NCBI GenBank assembly: GCA_943787375.1
Contig: CALSME010000002.1
Location: 310,001 to 374,000, forward strand
Source: an uncultured Polaribacter sp.
GTDB taxonomy: Bacteria > Bacteroidota > Bacteroidia > Flavobacteriales > Flavobacteriaceae
Direction: 5' to 3'
Length of the DNA: 64,000 nt
Positions within the stretch are counted from its first letter, which is position 1; every line of letters starts with the position of its first letter. Position numbers and translations under genes: made by a program. Under the pieces are notes generated by a model, which was not told where the DNA came from, searched no databases, and saw only the letters and a program-made list of their open reading frames with translations. Shown here piece after piece: positions 43,657-53,349 of this stretch.

Positions 43657-44913
43657 ATGCAATTAAAACGAGTAGTTGTAACTGGACTTGGAGCATTAAC
43701 GCCCATAGGAAATAATATTGAAGAATATTGGAACGCTTTAGTTAGCGGAGCTAGCGGAGCCGCACCTATTACGCATTTTGATGCTTCCAAGTCCAAAACT
43801 CGTTTTGCTTGTGAAGTAAAAAACTTTAATCCTACTGATTTTATTAACAGGAAGGATGCTCGTAAAATGGATAAATTTACGCAATATGCAATGGTAGCTT
43901 CAGACGAAGCAATTGCAGATTCGAATTTAGATTTAGAAACCATTAATAAATTACGAGTTGGGGTTATTTGGGGAGCAGGAATTGGTGGCTTAGAAACACT
44001 TCAAAATGAAGTTTTAAACTATGCTGCTGGAGATGGAACTCCAAGATTTAACCCTTTTTTTATCCCAAAAATGATTGCAGATATTGCACCAGGTAATATC
44101 TCCATAAAAAATGGTTTTATGGGACCAAACTTCACCACTGTTTCTGCTTGTGCATCTTCTGCCAATGCAATGATAGACGCGTTAAACTATATTCGATTAG
44201 GATATTGTGACGTGATTGTTACCGGGGGAAGTGAAGCTGCAGTTACCATCGCAGGAGTTGGTGGCTTTAGTGCTATGCAAGCATTATCTACAAGAAATGA
44301 AAATCCAGAATCTGCCTCAAGACCCTTTGACGCTACTAGAGAAGGTTTTGTTTTAGGAGAAGGAGCTGGAGCTCTTGTTTTAGAAGAATATGAATACGCC
44401 AAAGCAAGAGGCGCAAAAATTTATGCAGAGGTAATAGGAGGGGGCATGTCCTCCGATGCTTATCATATTACAGCACCACATCCAGAAGGAATCGGTGTAA
44501 TGGCTGTAATGAAAAATTGTCTAGAAAATTCTGGAATTCAACCAGAAGACGTAGATCATATTAATACCCATGGTACTTCTACGCCACTTGGAGACGTTGC
44601 CGAATTAAAAGCTATTTCAGCTGTTTTTGGAGAGCACGCCAAGGAAATCAATATTAACTCTACCAAATCAATGACAGGTCATTTATTGGGTGCGGCTGGA
44701 GCGATAGAGTCTATTGCTGCAATATTAGCCATGAAGCACATGGTATTGTACCTCCCACAATAAATCACACGACCAGTTGACGAGAATATCAATCCAGCAT
44801 TAAACTTAACGCTAAACAAGCCTCAAAAAAGAGAGATTAAAGTAGCCATGAGTAATACTTTTGGTTTTGGAGGTCATAACGCATGTGTAGCATTTAGAAA
44901 ACTAGACGAATAA
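43657..44913 (+). CDS. fabF: 3-oxoacyl-ACP synthase II, reading frame broken by two compensating indels
   Basis: KAS II elongating fatty acids. Catalytic Cys in [12 protein letters not shown], His in [11 protein letters not shown] and His in [13 protein letters not shown] are present. The open frame stops at TAA 44761-44763, but the normal C-terminus (TINHTT, then [14 protein letters not shown]) continues: in the -1 frame from 44748, then back in the original frame from 44776 to TAA 44911-44913. One missing base near 44745-44747 and one extra near 44772-44775 explain it. As fabF is normally essential and both indels cancel, sequence error is likelier than loss of function. Full length would be 418 aa. 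Confidence 0.85.
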
Positions 44914-44917
44914 GCGT

Positions 44918-45655
44918 ATGAACTTTATTCGTAAAATAGTTCAATCACATTCAGAAGAAGAAATTGAGCTTTACAACGAATTGAAAAAAGTACTTAATTT
45001 TTCTCCACGAGATATTAAGATCTACAGAAAAGCATTTACACACCGATCTATTCAGTTATTAGATAGCAAAGGGATTCCGATAAATTACGAACGATTAGAG
45101 TTTTTAGGAGATTCTATTTTAGGATCTGTAATTTCATCGTACCTATTTAAAAAAGTTCCAAAAGGTTCTGAAGGCTATCTTACAAAAATGCGCTCTAAAA
45201 TTGTAAGTCGAGAGCATTTAAACGAATTAGGAAAAGATCTAAATTTAATTCGATTTGTAAAGAGTAATATCAATAAATCGAATATTGGTGATAATATTCA
45301 TGGGAATATTTTTGAATCTTTAATTGGGGCGATCTATTTAGACAAAGGATACAATTTTTGTCAAAAATTTGTGTATGAAAATGTAATCATACCTTATGTC
45401 GATATTGAAAAATTAGAAGGGAAAATTACAAGTTATAAAGGGCTTATTATCGAATGGTGTCAGAAGCAGAAAAAGAGATATTCTTTTGATATTTACGAAG
45501 ATTCTGGCAATGAATCTGTAAGACACTTTAGTGTAAAAATCAGCATCGATTCTGAGGTAATTGCAAAAGGACGCTCAACTTCAAAGAAAAAAGCAGAAGA
45601 GCAAGCTTCAAAAAGAGCTTATTTTGCGTTTCAGGATCAAATCACAAATTCGTAA
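44918..45655 (+). CDS. rnc: Ribonuclease III
   Basis: A 245-aa dsRNA endonuclease. The signature NYERLEFLGDSILG (~55-68) holds catalytic acids; a second acid cluster lies in GNIFESLIGAIYLDKG. The C-terminal double-stranded RNA-binding domain (~170-240) ends in KGRSTSKKKAEEQASKRA. It starts four bases after the fabF stop, so it is co-transcribed. Confidence 0.95.
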   Translation: MNFIRKIVQSHSEEEIELYNELKKVLNFSPRDIKIYRKAFTHRSIQLLDSKGIPINYERLEFLGDSILGSVISSYLFKKVPKGSEGYLTKMRSKIVSREHLNELGKDLNLIRFVKSNINKSNIGDNIHGNIFESLIGAIYLDKGYNFCQKFVYENVIIPYVDIEKLEGKITSYKGLIIEWCQKQKKRYSFDIYEDSGNESVRHFSVKISIDSEVIAKGRSTSKKKAEEQASKRAYFAFQDQITNS

Positions 45656-45750
45656 CGTTAGCGACATCGTTTTCGTTGATTTTACCCATAGATTGCGAAA
45701 CAATCCTTAATTTAGCAAGCTAATTGTGGGCTTAAATATGATACAATACG

Positions 45751-46221
45751 ATGCAAGTACACGCTTTAGATTTAAACGATTTTCGTGAAGAAAAATATTC
45801 TTTGTTAGGAATTCACACAACCCTAGAGGACTACAAATTAGCGTATTTATTAAATCACTATTTAAGGGTTCGTTTTAACAAAGCAAGTTTTAATTTAGAT
45901 TTTGAAAACGAAAAAAGCGATGCTTCCTTTTCAATTTATACCTATGAAAATTCAACACATGACTCAGAATGGCATCTAATTGCAAATAGTGAAAAAAAAG
46001 AAAATAAAGTTCAAGAAGAAGGATTGTTGTTAAGTACAGAGATAAAAAACTATTTAATTCCAGAAAAAAAGAAGATTGATTTTTTCATAAAAATTGTGGA
46101 AGATATTCCTTTAGAAGAGCTACAAAAATTAGTCAATAAAATAAAAAGTATAAATCAGGTTATTACCGCCTACACAATAGAAACAAATACATTAAAGTCG
46201 AAAGACATTTTAATATTTTAG
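45751..46221 (+). CDS. IPExxxVDY family protein
   Basis: A 156-aa Bacteroidota-specific protein named for its motif, seen here as LIPEKKKIDFFIK. The N-terminus LGIHTTLEDYKLAYLLN is typical. Function is unknown. It lies four bp upstream of pyk, a conserved pairing in this phylum. Confidence 0.85.
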   Translation: MQVHALDLNDFREEKYSLLGIHTTLEDYKLAYLLNHYLRVRFNKASFNLDFENEKSDASFSIYTYENSTHDSEWHLIANSEKKENKVQEEGLLLSTEIKNYLIPEKKKIDFFIKIVEDIPLEELQKLVNKIKSINQVITAYTIETNTLKSKDILIF

Positions 46222-46224
46222 AAA

Positions 46225-47652
46225 ATGCCAAACAATAAAAAAACAAAGATAATAGCTACTTTAGGACCTGCAACAAGTTCAAAAGAAGTGCTGTATCAAC
46301 TAGCAAAAGAAGGAGTAAACGTTTTTAGAATTAATTTTTCACATGCAGATTACGAAGATGTAAAAACACGCATCAAGCAAATTAGAGAAATCAATGAAGA
46401 AAACAACTACAATGTAGCAATTTTGGGAGATTTACAAGGGCCAAAATTACGTGTTGGAGTCATGGAAGAAGGTGTTGTTTTAGAAGATGGCGCTACCTTT
46501 AAGTTTACCACCGAAAAATGTATTGGAACAAAGCAAAAGGCTTATATGACCTATCAACGTTTTCCAAAAGACGTAAAAGTTGGAGAACACATTTTAGTTG
46601 ATGATGGAAAACTAATGTTCGAAGTAGTTTCTAGTAATAAAGAAACAGAAGTAGTTGTAAAAGTTTTAGTAGGAGGCCCCTTAAAGTCTAAAAAAGGAGT
46701 CAATTTACCAAACACTGCAATTTCTTTACCAGCATTAACAGAAAAAGATAAGGCAGATGCTGTATTTGCTCTAGAGCAAAAAGTAGATTGGATTGCGTTG
46801 TCTTTTGTAAGAACTCCAGAAGATTTAAGAATGTTACGCGATCTAATTAATCAGCATTCAGAATATAGAGTCCCAGTAATTGCAAAAATAGAAAAGCCAG
46901 AAGCGGTAGAAAATATTGATTCATTAATTCCTTATTGTGACGGATTAATGGTTGCTCGTGGAGATTTAGGTGTTGAAATTCCAATGCAAGAAGTTCCGTT
47001 AATTCAAAAAATGTTGGTAAGCAGAGCGAAAAAAGCAAGAATTCCAGTAATTATTGCAACGCAAATGATGGAAACAATGATTGACAACCCGGTGCCAACT
47101 AGAGCAGAGGTGAATGATGTTGCCAATTCTATTATGGACGGTGCAGATGCTGTTATGCTTTCAGGAGAAACTTCTGTTGGAAAATTTCCAGTGAAAGTGA
47201 TTCAAAAAATGACGGAGATTATTAAAAGTGTAGAAAATTCACCTTTAATTAAAGTTCCTCAAACACCACCACATATTAGAACCAATCGTTTTATTACCAA
47301 AGCAATTTGTCATCATGCAGCGCAAATGGCTAATGATACAGATGCAACGGCAATTTCTACCTTAACCAATAGTGGATATACTGCTTTTCAGATATCTGCT
47401 TGGAGGCCAAAATCTCATGTATTGGCATATACTTCAGAAAGAAGAATTTTAGGAAAGTTAAATTTACTTTGGGGTGTAAAAGCTTTTTATTACGATAAAG
47501 ACCTAAGTACAGATGATACCGTAGTAGACATCAATAGAATTTCTAAAGAAAAAGGATTTGTACACTCGGGTGATTTAATGATCAACTTAACATCGATGCC
47601 AGTAGAAGCAAAAGGAATGGTAAATACATTGCGTGTTTCCGAGATCGATTAA
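46225..47652 (+). CDS. pyk: Pyruvate kinase
   Basis: A 475-aa glycolytic enzyme making pyruvate and ATP. TKIIATLGPATSS start, FRINFSHADYE, the IAKIEKPEAVENID active-site lysine, MVARGDLGVEIP and the TQMMETMIDNPVPTRAEVNDVAN motif are all present; the C-terminal regulatory domain is complete. It is followed by a strong terminator. Confidence 0.97.
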   Translation: MPNNKKTKIIATLGPATSSKEVLYQLAKEGVNVFRINFSHADYEDVKTRIKQIREINEENNYNVAILGDLQGPKLRVGVMEEGVVLEDGATFKFTTEKCIGTKQKAYMTYQRFPKDVKVGEHILVDDGKLMFEVVSSNKETEVVVKVLVGGPLKSKKGVNLPNTAISLPALTEKDKADAVFALEQKVDWIALSFVRTPEDLRMLRDLINQHSEYRVPVIAKIEKPEAVENIDSLIPYCDGLMVARGDLGVEIPMQEVPLIQKMLVSRAKKARIPVIIATQMMETMIDNPVPTRAEVNDVANSIMDGADAVMLSGETSVGKFPVKVIQKMTEIIKSVENSPLIKVPQTPPHIRTNRFITKAICHHAAQMANDTDATAISTLTNSGYTAFQISAWRPKSHVLAYTSERRILGKLNLLWGVKAFYYDKDLSTDDTVVDINRISKEKGFVHSGDLMINLTSMPVEAKGMVNTLRVSEID

Positions 47653-47670
47653 TACATTTTTCAATATATT

Positions 47671-47706
47671 AAAAAAAGCATCCTAATTTTTAGGATGCTT
47701 TTTTTA
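47671..47706 (+). terminator. Terminator of pyk
   Basis: AGCATCCTAA (47677-47686) pairs with TTAGGATGCT (47690-47699), flanked by A7 and T7. Confidence 0.92.
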
Positions 47707-47741
47707 TGGGGCATTTTTAACAGTCCTTCTTTGCAAGACTT

Positions 47742-50042
47742 CTATAGTTTTAATTTTTTAGTGACAATAATGGCATCATTGGTAACAAACGGCATGGGCA
47801 TCATTTCTTCAGATCTTGGTGTTAATGAAAAGGCCTTGTTTATAAGTAAGTCATAAGAGATTTCATTGATGGTCATTTCAAGATCTTCTCCCTTTTTTAA
47901 AGAGAAAGAAAGAGTTACCGTTTTGTCTTCATTTCCTAAGTGATAAATTAAAAAAGTACCACCATTTGTTTTGTGAGTCTTTCCATTGTTCACTAAAACA
48001 TCATTTACTTTAAATTGATCTAGTCGAATGGCTCCTTCAGAAAGAAATTCGATCTTATTTAGCACCCTCTGCGGTGAAAGTACCAGTTCTATAAACCTTT
48101 TGTTGTTAATTATAGTATCGAGTTCGATGGAGATGATTGATGCTTTAAATGCTTTAAAATCTGTTTTTTTATGATATTGAAAACGCGTATTGTATTTGCT
48201 CTTTGTTTCTGCAGACGGAATGCTTCCTACGGTATACTCCGTATTGAAAACTTGTTTTGTATAGCTGTCTAAAACGGTATTGTAGGTTCCGAAATAAGCC
48301 GTTTTTGTATCCGAATTTTGAATATAGACCAAGCTGTTGGGTTTTTTATTGTCTACAGAAAACCCTGCATTATAAGTGGCAACCCCAAAGAAAACGATTG
48401 TTAAAAACCCAGAAAGTTTTTGCAACCAATGATTGGATTCTTTTTGATGAAACGTCGCAATCATTAATCCGAAAATTAATGCCACAAAGAGCCCGCTTAT
48501 GTAGAGTTTACTTAAACCTAAGCCCACCGGAAACATTTTTATCATTGGAGCAAAAATGTATAAAAGAGGAATAGAAATCAATACGAAAAGAACAGATTCT
48601 ACGGTTTTTTTAAAGTTCATAAAAATAGAAACCGTTAAGATGGACAGGGCTCCAAAAACTGGGAGAATGAAAAAAGCGGCCCCTTGTAATTCTGTATAAA
48701 CAACTACATTGATGAGTAACCAAATAAAAGTTGGCGCTACCAATAAATCGGTTGTTTTTGCATTGCCTGTAAAATAGCGGTACACTTTAAAAAGTATCCA
48801 AATATTTAAAAGAACAACCGTAGTAATATATAAATACCCATTGTACGTAAAACCGTGTAATATGTCTGCATATGATGGATGCATTATCAATATCAATTTC
48901 CAAAATCCGTAAGAAACCACACCGCATAAAACCAAGGATACTAAAAAGGGAACAAAACCTTTCAACATCCCTTTAACGGTAATTTCATTCCAAAAAATTC
49001 CGAAGAAAAGTAAAATTAAAAACATAAATACTGCAAGGATTATCATGGGTAAAATCCATGAAAAGGGATAGGAAATGATTTTTACAAAAGGGAAATTGAC
49101 GTATACCAAATCTTTTTCTGAGTTGAGGTTTTCAAGATCAGAATCTGCAAAGTAATTTATCGAAGTCGTAAAATAATCTGCTTGGTGTGCTAAACTTTCT
49201 CTATCTAAACGTTCATAAGAGTCTTGCGCTGTATGGTAATCAAAATGATCGCCAATGAAGGCAAAATTAAATCCATTGATGTCCGCTTCTTCTCTAAAAA
49301 CTGTTAAATCGGTATCGTTAGGCAACATTTTATAAACACTATACATTAAAGAACTTGCCGCTGGAAAATTGGGTTTTGAAGCCATAAACTCAGTCATTAA
49401 CTGACTATTTTTACCGTTGGTTTCTAGCAACATATAGCTTGGTCCACCACTTCCTCTGGCTTCAAAATTGAGCACCAAGCCTATGTTTTTTGCCAATTCG
49501 TGGGCTTCTATAAAAGCTTTTGCACCGAGTAGTCCCAGTTCTTCCGCATCAGAAATAAGAATAATAATATCGTTTTTAGGGGGTTTGTTTTTAGCTAAAA
49601 AAGCTCGAATTCCTTCCAGGATTGTTACGACCCCAGATCCGGCATCACTGGCACCTAAAGAAGAATGTGGGTTGGAATCGTAATGTGTTAAAAGCAATAA
49701 GGATTTCCCGTTTGAAGTGCCTTTTATTTTCGCAATAATATTTTCTGTAGTTGTTGCTGCAAACCATTTTCTATTAACCGCGGTTTGAGTTTGAATTTCA
49801 GTTGCTAATCCTAATTTCTCTAATTCGGCGACAATATATTGTTGCACATTTTTATGTTCTTTAGAACCAACATGGTGTGTTTTTTGTGAAATATTTTTGA
49901 GATGATACAGCGCATTGTCTAAAGAAAAGTCTGTTGGAGCTACTTGTTTCTGTTTAGAAACAGAAGGTTGTAAATCTGAAAAACTCCAAAAGAGGACGCC
50001 AAGAATTATAAAAACGGATAAAAGTGATGTGCCTTTTTTCAT
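47742..50042 (-). CDS. M28 family metallopeptidase with membrane domain
   Basis: A 766-aa protein. A first transmembrane or signal helix (~5-23) leads into a zinc peptidase domain with LLTHYDSNPHSSLGASDAGSG, ISDAEELGLLGAKAF and NFEARGSGG (di-zinc ligands His, Asp, Glu). About eight hydrophobic helices follow (~325-560), then a ~200-residue soluble C-terminal domain. The architecture resembles ER-type FXNA-like M28 proteases. The peptidase domain probably faces the periplasm. Confidence 0.88.
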   Translation of the reverse strand: MKKGTSLLSVFIILGVLFWSFSDLQPSVSKQKQVAPTDFSLDNALYHLKNISQKTHHVGSKEHKNVQQYIVAELEKLGLATEIQTQTAVNRKWFAATTTENIIAKIKGTSNGKSLLLLTHYDSNPHSSLGASDAGSGVVTILEGIRAFLAKNKPPKNDIIILISDAEELGLLGAKAFIEAHELAKNIGLVLNFEARGSGGPSYMLLETNGKNSQLMTEFMASKPNFPAASSLMYSVYKMLPNDTDLTVFREEADINGFNFAFIGDHFDYHTAQDSYERLDRESLAHQADYFTTSINYFADSDLENLNSEKDLVYVNFPFVKIISYPFSWILPMIILAVFMFLILLFFGIFWNEITVKGMLKGFVPFLVSLVLCGVVSYGFWKLILIMHPSYADILHGFTYNGYLYITTVVLLNIWILFKVYRYFTGNAKTTDLLVAPTFIWLLINVVVYTELQGAAFFILPVFGALSILTVSIFMNFKKTVESVLFVLISIPLLYIFAPMIKMFPVGLGLSKLYISGLFVALIFGLMIATFHQKESNHWLQKLSGFLTIVFFGVATYNAGFSVDNKKPNSLVYIQNSDTKTAYFGTYNTVLDSYTKQVFNTEYTVGSIPSAETKSKYNTRFQYHKKTDFKAFKASIISIELDTIINNKRFIELVLSPQRVLNKIEFLSEGAIRLDQFKVNDVLVNNGKTHKTNGGTFLIYHLGNEDKTVTLSFSLKKGEDLEMTINEISYDLLINKAFSLTPRSEEMMPMPFVTNDAIIVTKKLKL

Positions 50043-50148
50043 AATAATAATAATTTTTATAAATGTAAGAAATAAAAGAATTATGCTTTTACCTATTTTT
50101 TAAAACGCAAAAAATAAGTAACTTTAAGTCAATTTAAAACAATCTAAA

Positions 50149-50613
50149 ATGGGTATTAAAAGTTTTCAAGGCAAAAGAGATGCGTCTCAAGGGAAAGAGG
50201 AAGTACAAATTTTGGTATCTGATTATATGACCAAAAAATTAATCACTTTTAAACCTGAAGATTCCTTAGACCATGTCATTCACTTATTAATTGCGAATAA
50301 AATTTCTGGGGGGCCTGTAGTCAATGATCAAAATGAATTGATTGGTATCATTTCTGAAACGGATTGTATCAAGCATATTTCGGAAAGTAAATATTACAAC
50401 ATGCCTTCTGATAGCGACAATACGGTTGCTAAAAAAATGATTACCAATGTAGATACTATTGACAAAGACATGAATATTTTTGACGCTGCTTCCAAATTTA
50501 TCAACTCAAAAAGAAGACGGTTTCCTGTCGTAGAAAACGGGAAATTAATAGGACAAATTAGTCAAAAAGATGTTTTAAAAGCAGCCTTAAACATTCGAGG
50601 AAATACGTGGTAA
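50149..50613 (+). CDS. CBS-domain protein
   Basis: 154 aa with two CBS motifs: VSDYMTKKLITFKPEDSL and, after GGPVVNDQNELIGIISETD, a second (VAKKMITNVDTIDKDMNIF, ending GQISQKDVLKAA). CBS pairs bind adenosyl nucleotides. No catalytic domain is attached, so it may regulate another protein. It is divergent from the M28 gene. Confidence 0.85.
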   Translation: MGIKSFQGKRDASQGKEEVQILVSDYMTKKLITFKPEDSLDHVIHLLIANKISGGPVVNDQNELIGIISETDCIKHISESKYYNMPSDSDNTVAKKMITNVDTIDKDMNIFDAASKFINSKRRRFPVVENGKLIGQISQKDVLKAALNIRGNTW

Positions 50614-50635
50614 TAAAAAAAACAACCCCTCTTTA

Positions 50636-50655
50636 AAACAAGACAGGTCTTGTTT
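50636..50655. other. Hairpin after the CBS gene
   Basis: AAACAAGAC pairs with GTCTTGTTT around a 2-base loop. There is no good T tract, so it is a weak terminator or a stabilising hairpin. Confidence 0.45.
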
Positions 50656-50705
50656 CTATAACGATAAAAAGGATTGGCTTTCGTTTAGAGCTGTTTTTAA
50701 AAAAT

Positions 50706-50738
50706 AAAAAAACCAGCAGCAATTGCTCCTGGTTTTTA
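50706..50738. terminator. Terminator between CBS gene and the Bax-inhibitor gene
   Basis: AAAAACCAG pairs with CTGGTTTTT; an inner AGCA/TGCT stem is separated by single mismatched C bases. The A and T tracts make it usable from both sides. Confidence 0.75.
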
Positions 50739-50761
50739 AAATTAGTGTATTTTTTTAATAC

Positions 50762-51466
50762 TTAATCTCTCGACATAAAGATGCTTAACACATACCAAAA
50801 AAGGAGCATTAGTGAAGCAAACAACCCCAATGAAGCAGGGATGTAATCTTCTACACCAAATTTATTGACCAAGTTGGACGTTTGGTATAAAATACTTCCG
50901 GCAGCCAATGCGCACATTGCAACAGAAAACCACAAGCCTAAATTAAATCCAAACAAAGAGCCCGCAATAATTAATCCGATGGCTATAAAAAATCCAACAG
51001 ACAGTCCTGCTTTTAAGAAAGAGAAATCTTTTTTTGTGACAAATACAATTGATGAAATTCCGACAAACAATCCCAAGGTAACAATGGCCGCTTGTTCTAT
51101 TAAAGCATTCCCACTTTCTGTATAAAAAATAGCGATGTACAATAAGGGAACAAAAATAAGTGCTTGCATAAACACATAGGCAGCATAGGCAAGGTACTGT
51201 TTGTTTTTATCGGCTGTTTTTAGTGCGGTGTTTTCGGCATAGCTGGTAATAAACATAAATCCGCCCAACATAATGAGCCATTTATAGCCTTCTGTCATTG
51301 AGAGCATAAACGTTACAACAGCTTCACTTTGTAATAAGAAATATTCAAAAATAACAAATAGTAAAACCCCTCCAGCAACATGTTTGTAGGTTTTTTTTAA
51401 AAATTCGACACGAACGTCATTGGTGGCATCGATTAATAATGCTTTTTGATTGATTGTGTTTTCCAT
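50762..51466 (-). CDS. Bax inhibitor-1/YccA family membrane protein
   Basis: A 234-aa protein with about seven hydrophobic helices and the family's C-terminal GLFASLMLLFWYVLSIF. Members are calcium-leak or protease-interacting membrane proteins, and the role in Bacteroidota is unproven. The N-terminal ~30 residues are soluble. It is a single gene, 63 bp downstream of umuD on the same strand. Confidence 0.88.
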   Translation of the reverse strand: MENTINQKALLIDATNDVRVEFLKKTYKHVAGGVLLFVIFEYFLLQSEAVVTFMLSMTEGYKWLIMLGGFMFITSYAENTALKTADKNKQYLAYAAYVFMQALIFVPLLYIAIFYTESGNALIEQAAIVTLGLFVGISSIVFVTKKDFSFLKAGLSVGFFIAIGLIIAGSLFGFNLGLWFSVAMCALAAGSILYQTSNLVNKFGVEDYIPASLGLFASLMLLFWYVLSIFMSRD

Positions 51467-51529
51467 AATTTTTTAATTTTAGTTTAAAGGTATTCTTTTT
51501 TCTAAAAAAAAGAAGTTTTAAGTATAATT

Positions 51530-51967
51530 TTATACTTTTTTTATGACACTGGTTACAATTCCCCAAATGACAAGATCGGTTTCTTCGGTAATTTTTATCA
51601 CCGGATAATCTGGGTTTTCTGGCTGCAGCCAAACAGTATCTCCCTCCACGCGCAAACGCTTTACGGTAAATTCGCCCTCTAAAAAGCAAACGGCTATTTT
51701 GTTGTTTTCAGGTTCTAAACTTCGATCGATTACTAACAAATCGTTATCGTCCAAGCCCGCACCAATCATGGATTGTCCACTCACCTTTGCAAAAAAAGTA
51801 GCGTCTTTATTTGTAATCAATTCATCATCCAAAGAAATTCGAGTTTCTTTAAAATCGTCAGCGGGTGATGGGAATCCTGCAGAAATTCCAGCATCAATTA
51901 AAATAGCGCCGTTTCCAGAAGTGGTTTTTGGTGTGAAAAATGTAATGGTTTTGTTTTTTGTGGCCAT
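51530..51967 (-). CDS. umuD: UmuD-like S24 peptidase (Pol V accessory subunit)
   Basis: A 145-aa self-cleaving protein. A likely cleavage site is Ala-Gly in ISAGFPSPADD. The catalytic Ser is in VSGQSMIGAG and the Lys in GEFTVKRLRV. After RecA-stimulated cleavage it partners UmuC in error-prone repair. It starts one base after the umuC stop (TAACATG), so the order here is umuC then umuD, the reverse of E. coli. Confidence 0.9.
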   Translation of the reverse strand: MATKNKTITFFTPKTTSGNGAILIDAGISAGFPSPADDFKETRISLDDELITNKDATFFAKVSGQSMIGAGLDDNDLLVIDRSLEPENNKIAVCFLEGEFTVKRLRVEGDTVWLQPENPDYPVIKITEETDLVIWGIVTSVIKKV

Positions 51968-51968
51968 G

Positions 51969-53225
51969 TTATTTTACGGTAATAATTTCTTTAATATTGG
52001 TGGTAAATTTTGCCGATAATCTGTTTTGACGCATTTTCCAAGTGCGTTTTAAATCTTGATTTCCTAACTTAATTTTATCGGTTTTAAATTTTTTGTTTAG
52101 GCCGTCGATCGCCGCCATTAACGGCTTGTGTTTTGGGTTTTCGTGGGTAAACAAGTTGAGTTGAAAATTGTCATTGGGTACGAGTCCCGCAACGATAACC
52201 CCAGCTCTTTTGTATTTAATTCCTTTTTTGTAAATCATTTTTATAGCTGCTACTGCTGCATTGGCAATGACTAAAGTAGAATCTGTTGGATATGAAAAAA
52301 CGATGGTTTTACTTGCGTTATGCTGTGGTAAAGCTGTTTGAAATCGATCGCTCGAAAGCTGTACAATGAGCATATGACAGCTTGATTTTTGGTTTCGTAA
52401 TTTCTCTGCGCCTCTTGCAGCAAAAGTAGAGATACGCTCTTTAATGTCTTCAAGATCCTCATAGGCATGTTCAAAACTACGGGTGGTTGCAATCATTTTT
52501 TTTGAGGAAATGCCTTCCATTGGTATTTTTGAAATGCCTTGTAAATCTTTTTGCAAGCGCCAAAGGACAATGGATAGATTTTTTAATACCCAATCACTGG
52601 GCAATTGTGTAAAATCCCAGGCAGTTGTACATCCTTTTGCGAGCAATCGTTTTTTTAAACGACGTCCAATTCCCCAAACATTTCCAATTTTCGTCCACTT
52701 TAATGCTTTAATTCGATTCTCTTCAGAATCGATGATACAAATTCCTTTGGATTGTTTTAGGTTGGATCGTGCAATTTTGTTGGCCACTTTGCACAATGCT
52801 TTTGTAGGAGCAATGCCTACACAAGTAGGTATTCCAGTCCATTTTAAGACCCTACTCCTCATTTTTGTGGCATATTCAGAGAGGTCATACTTCTCAAAAC
52901 CGTCTAATTTTAAAAAAGATTCATCAATAGAATAGACTTCTACTTCTGGAGAAAATTCTGCCAAAATATTCATGACTCTTGTGCTCATGTCTCCGTACAA
53001 AGGATAATTGGAAGATAAAATGGTGATGTTTTTTTCTTTGCAAAAGCGTTCCCATTTAAAAATAGGGGCACCAAAAGGCAATTCTAGTTTTTTTGCTTCA
53101 TCACTTAAGGAAATTACACAGCCGTCATTATTGCTTAAGATAGCCACAGGTTTCCCTTGCAAGCTCGGATTAAAAACCCGCTCGCACGAAGCATAAAAAT
53201 TATTGCAATCCACTAAGGCAAACAT
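51969..53225 (-). CDS. umuC: UmuC-like Y-family DNA polymerase
   Basis: A 418-aa translesion polymerase. Catalytic acids are in FALVDCNNFYASCERVF and YSIDESFLKLDGF. A helix-hairpin region (GIGRRLKKRLLAKG) and the C-terminal UmuC-type domain are present. SOS control is expected, but no LexA box was identified by eye upstream of 53225. Confidence 0.93.
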   Translation of the reverse strand: MFALVDCNNFYASCERVFNPSLQGKPVAILSNNDGCVISLSDEAKKLELPFGAPIFKWERFCKEKNITILSSNYPLYGDMSTRVMNILAEFSPEVEVYSIDESFLKLDGFEKYDLSEYATKMRSRVLKWTGIPTCVGIAPTKALCKVANKIARSNLKQSKGICIIDSEENRIKALKWTKIGNVWGIGRRLKKRLLAKGCTTAWDFTQLPSDWVLKNLSIVLWRLQKDLQGISKIPMEGISSKKMIATTRSFEHAYEDLEDIKERISTFAARGAEKLRNQKSSCHMLIVQLSSDRFQTALPQHNASKTIVFSYPTDSTLVIANAAVAAIKMIYKKGIKYKRAGVIVAGLVPNDNFQLNLFTHENPKHKPLMAAIDGLNKKFKTDKIKLGNQDLKRTWKMRQNRLSAKFTTNIKEIITVK

Positions 53226-53349
53226 GTTATAGGGGTATTTAAAACAAGTAGTGAGTAGAAGATTTATTGAAGTAAATTCACTTAAAATAAAACACGAAGT
53301 TACGTTAGTTTTTGAAATTTTTTAAGATATTTATTACATAAAAAGAAAT

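Noticed and set aside
53278-53345. tRNA or small RNA in the AT-rich gap before the MocR-like gene's end
   Set aside because: No cloverleaf, GTTCGA-type T-loop or stable hairpin was visible; the stretch is simply AT-rich.
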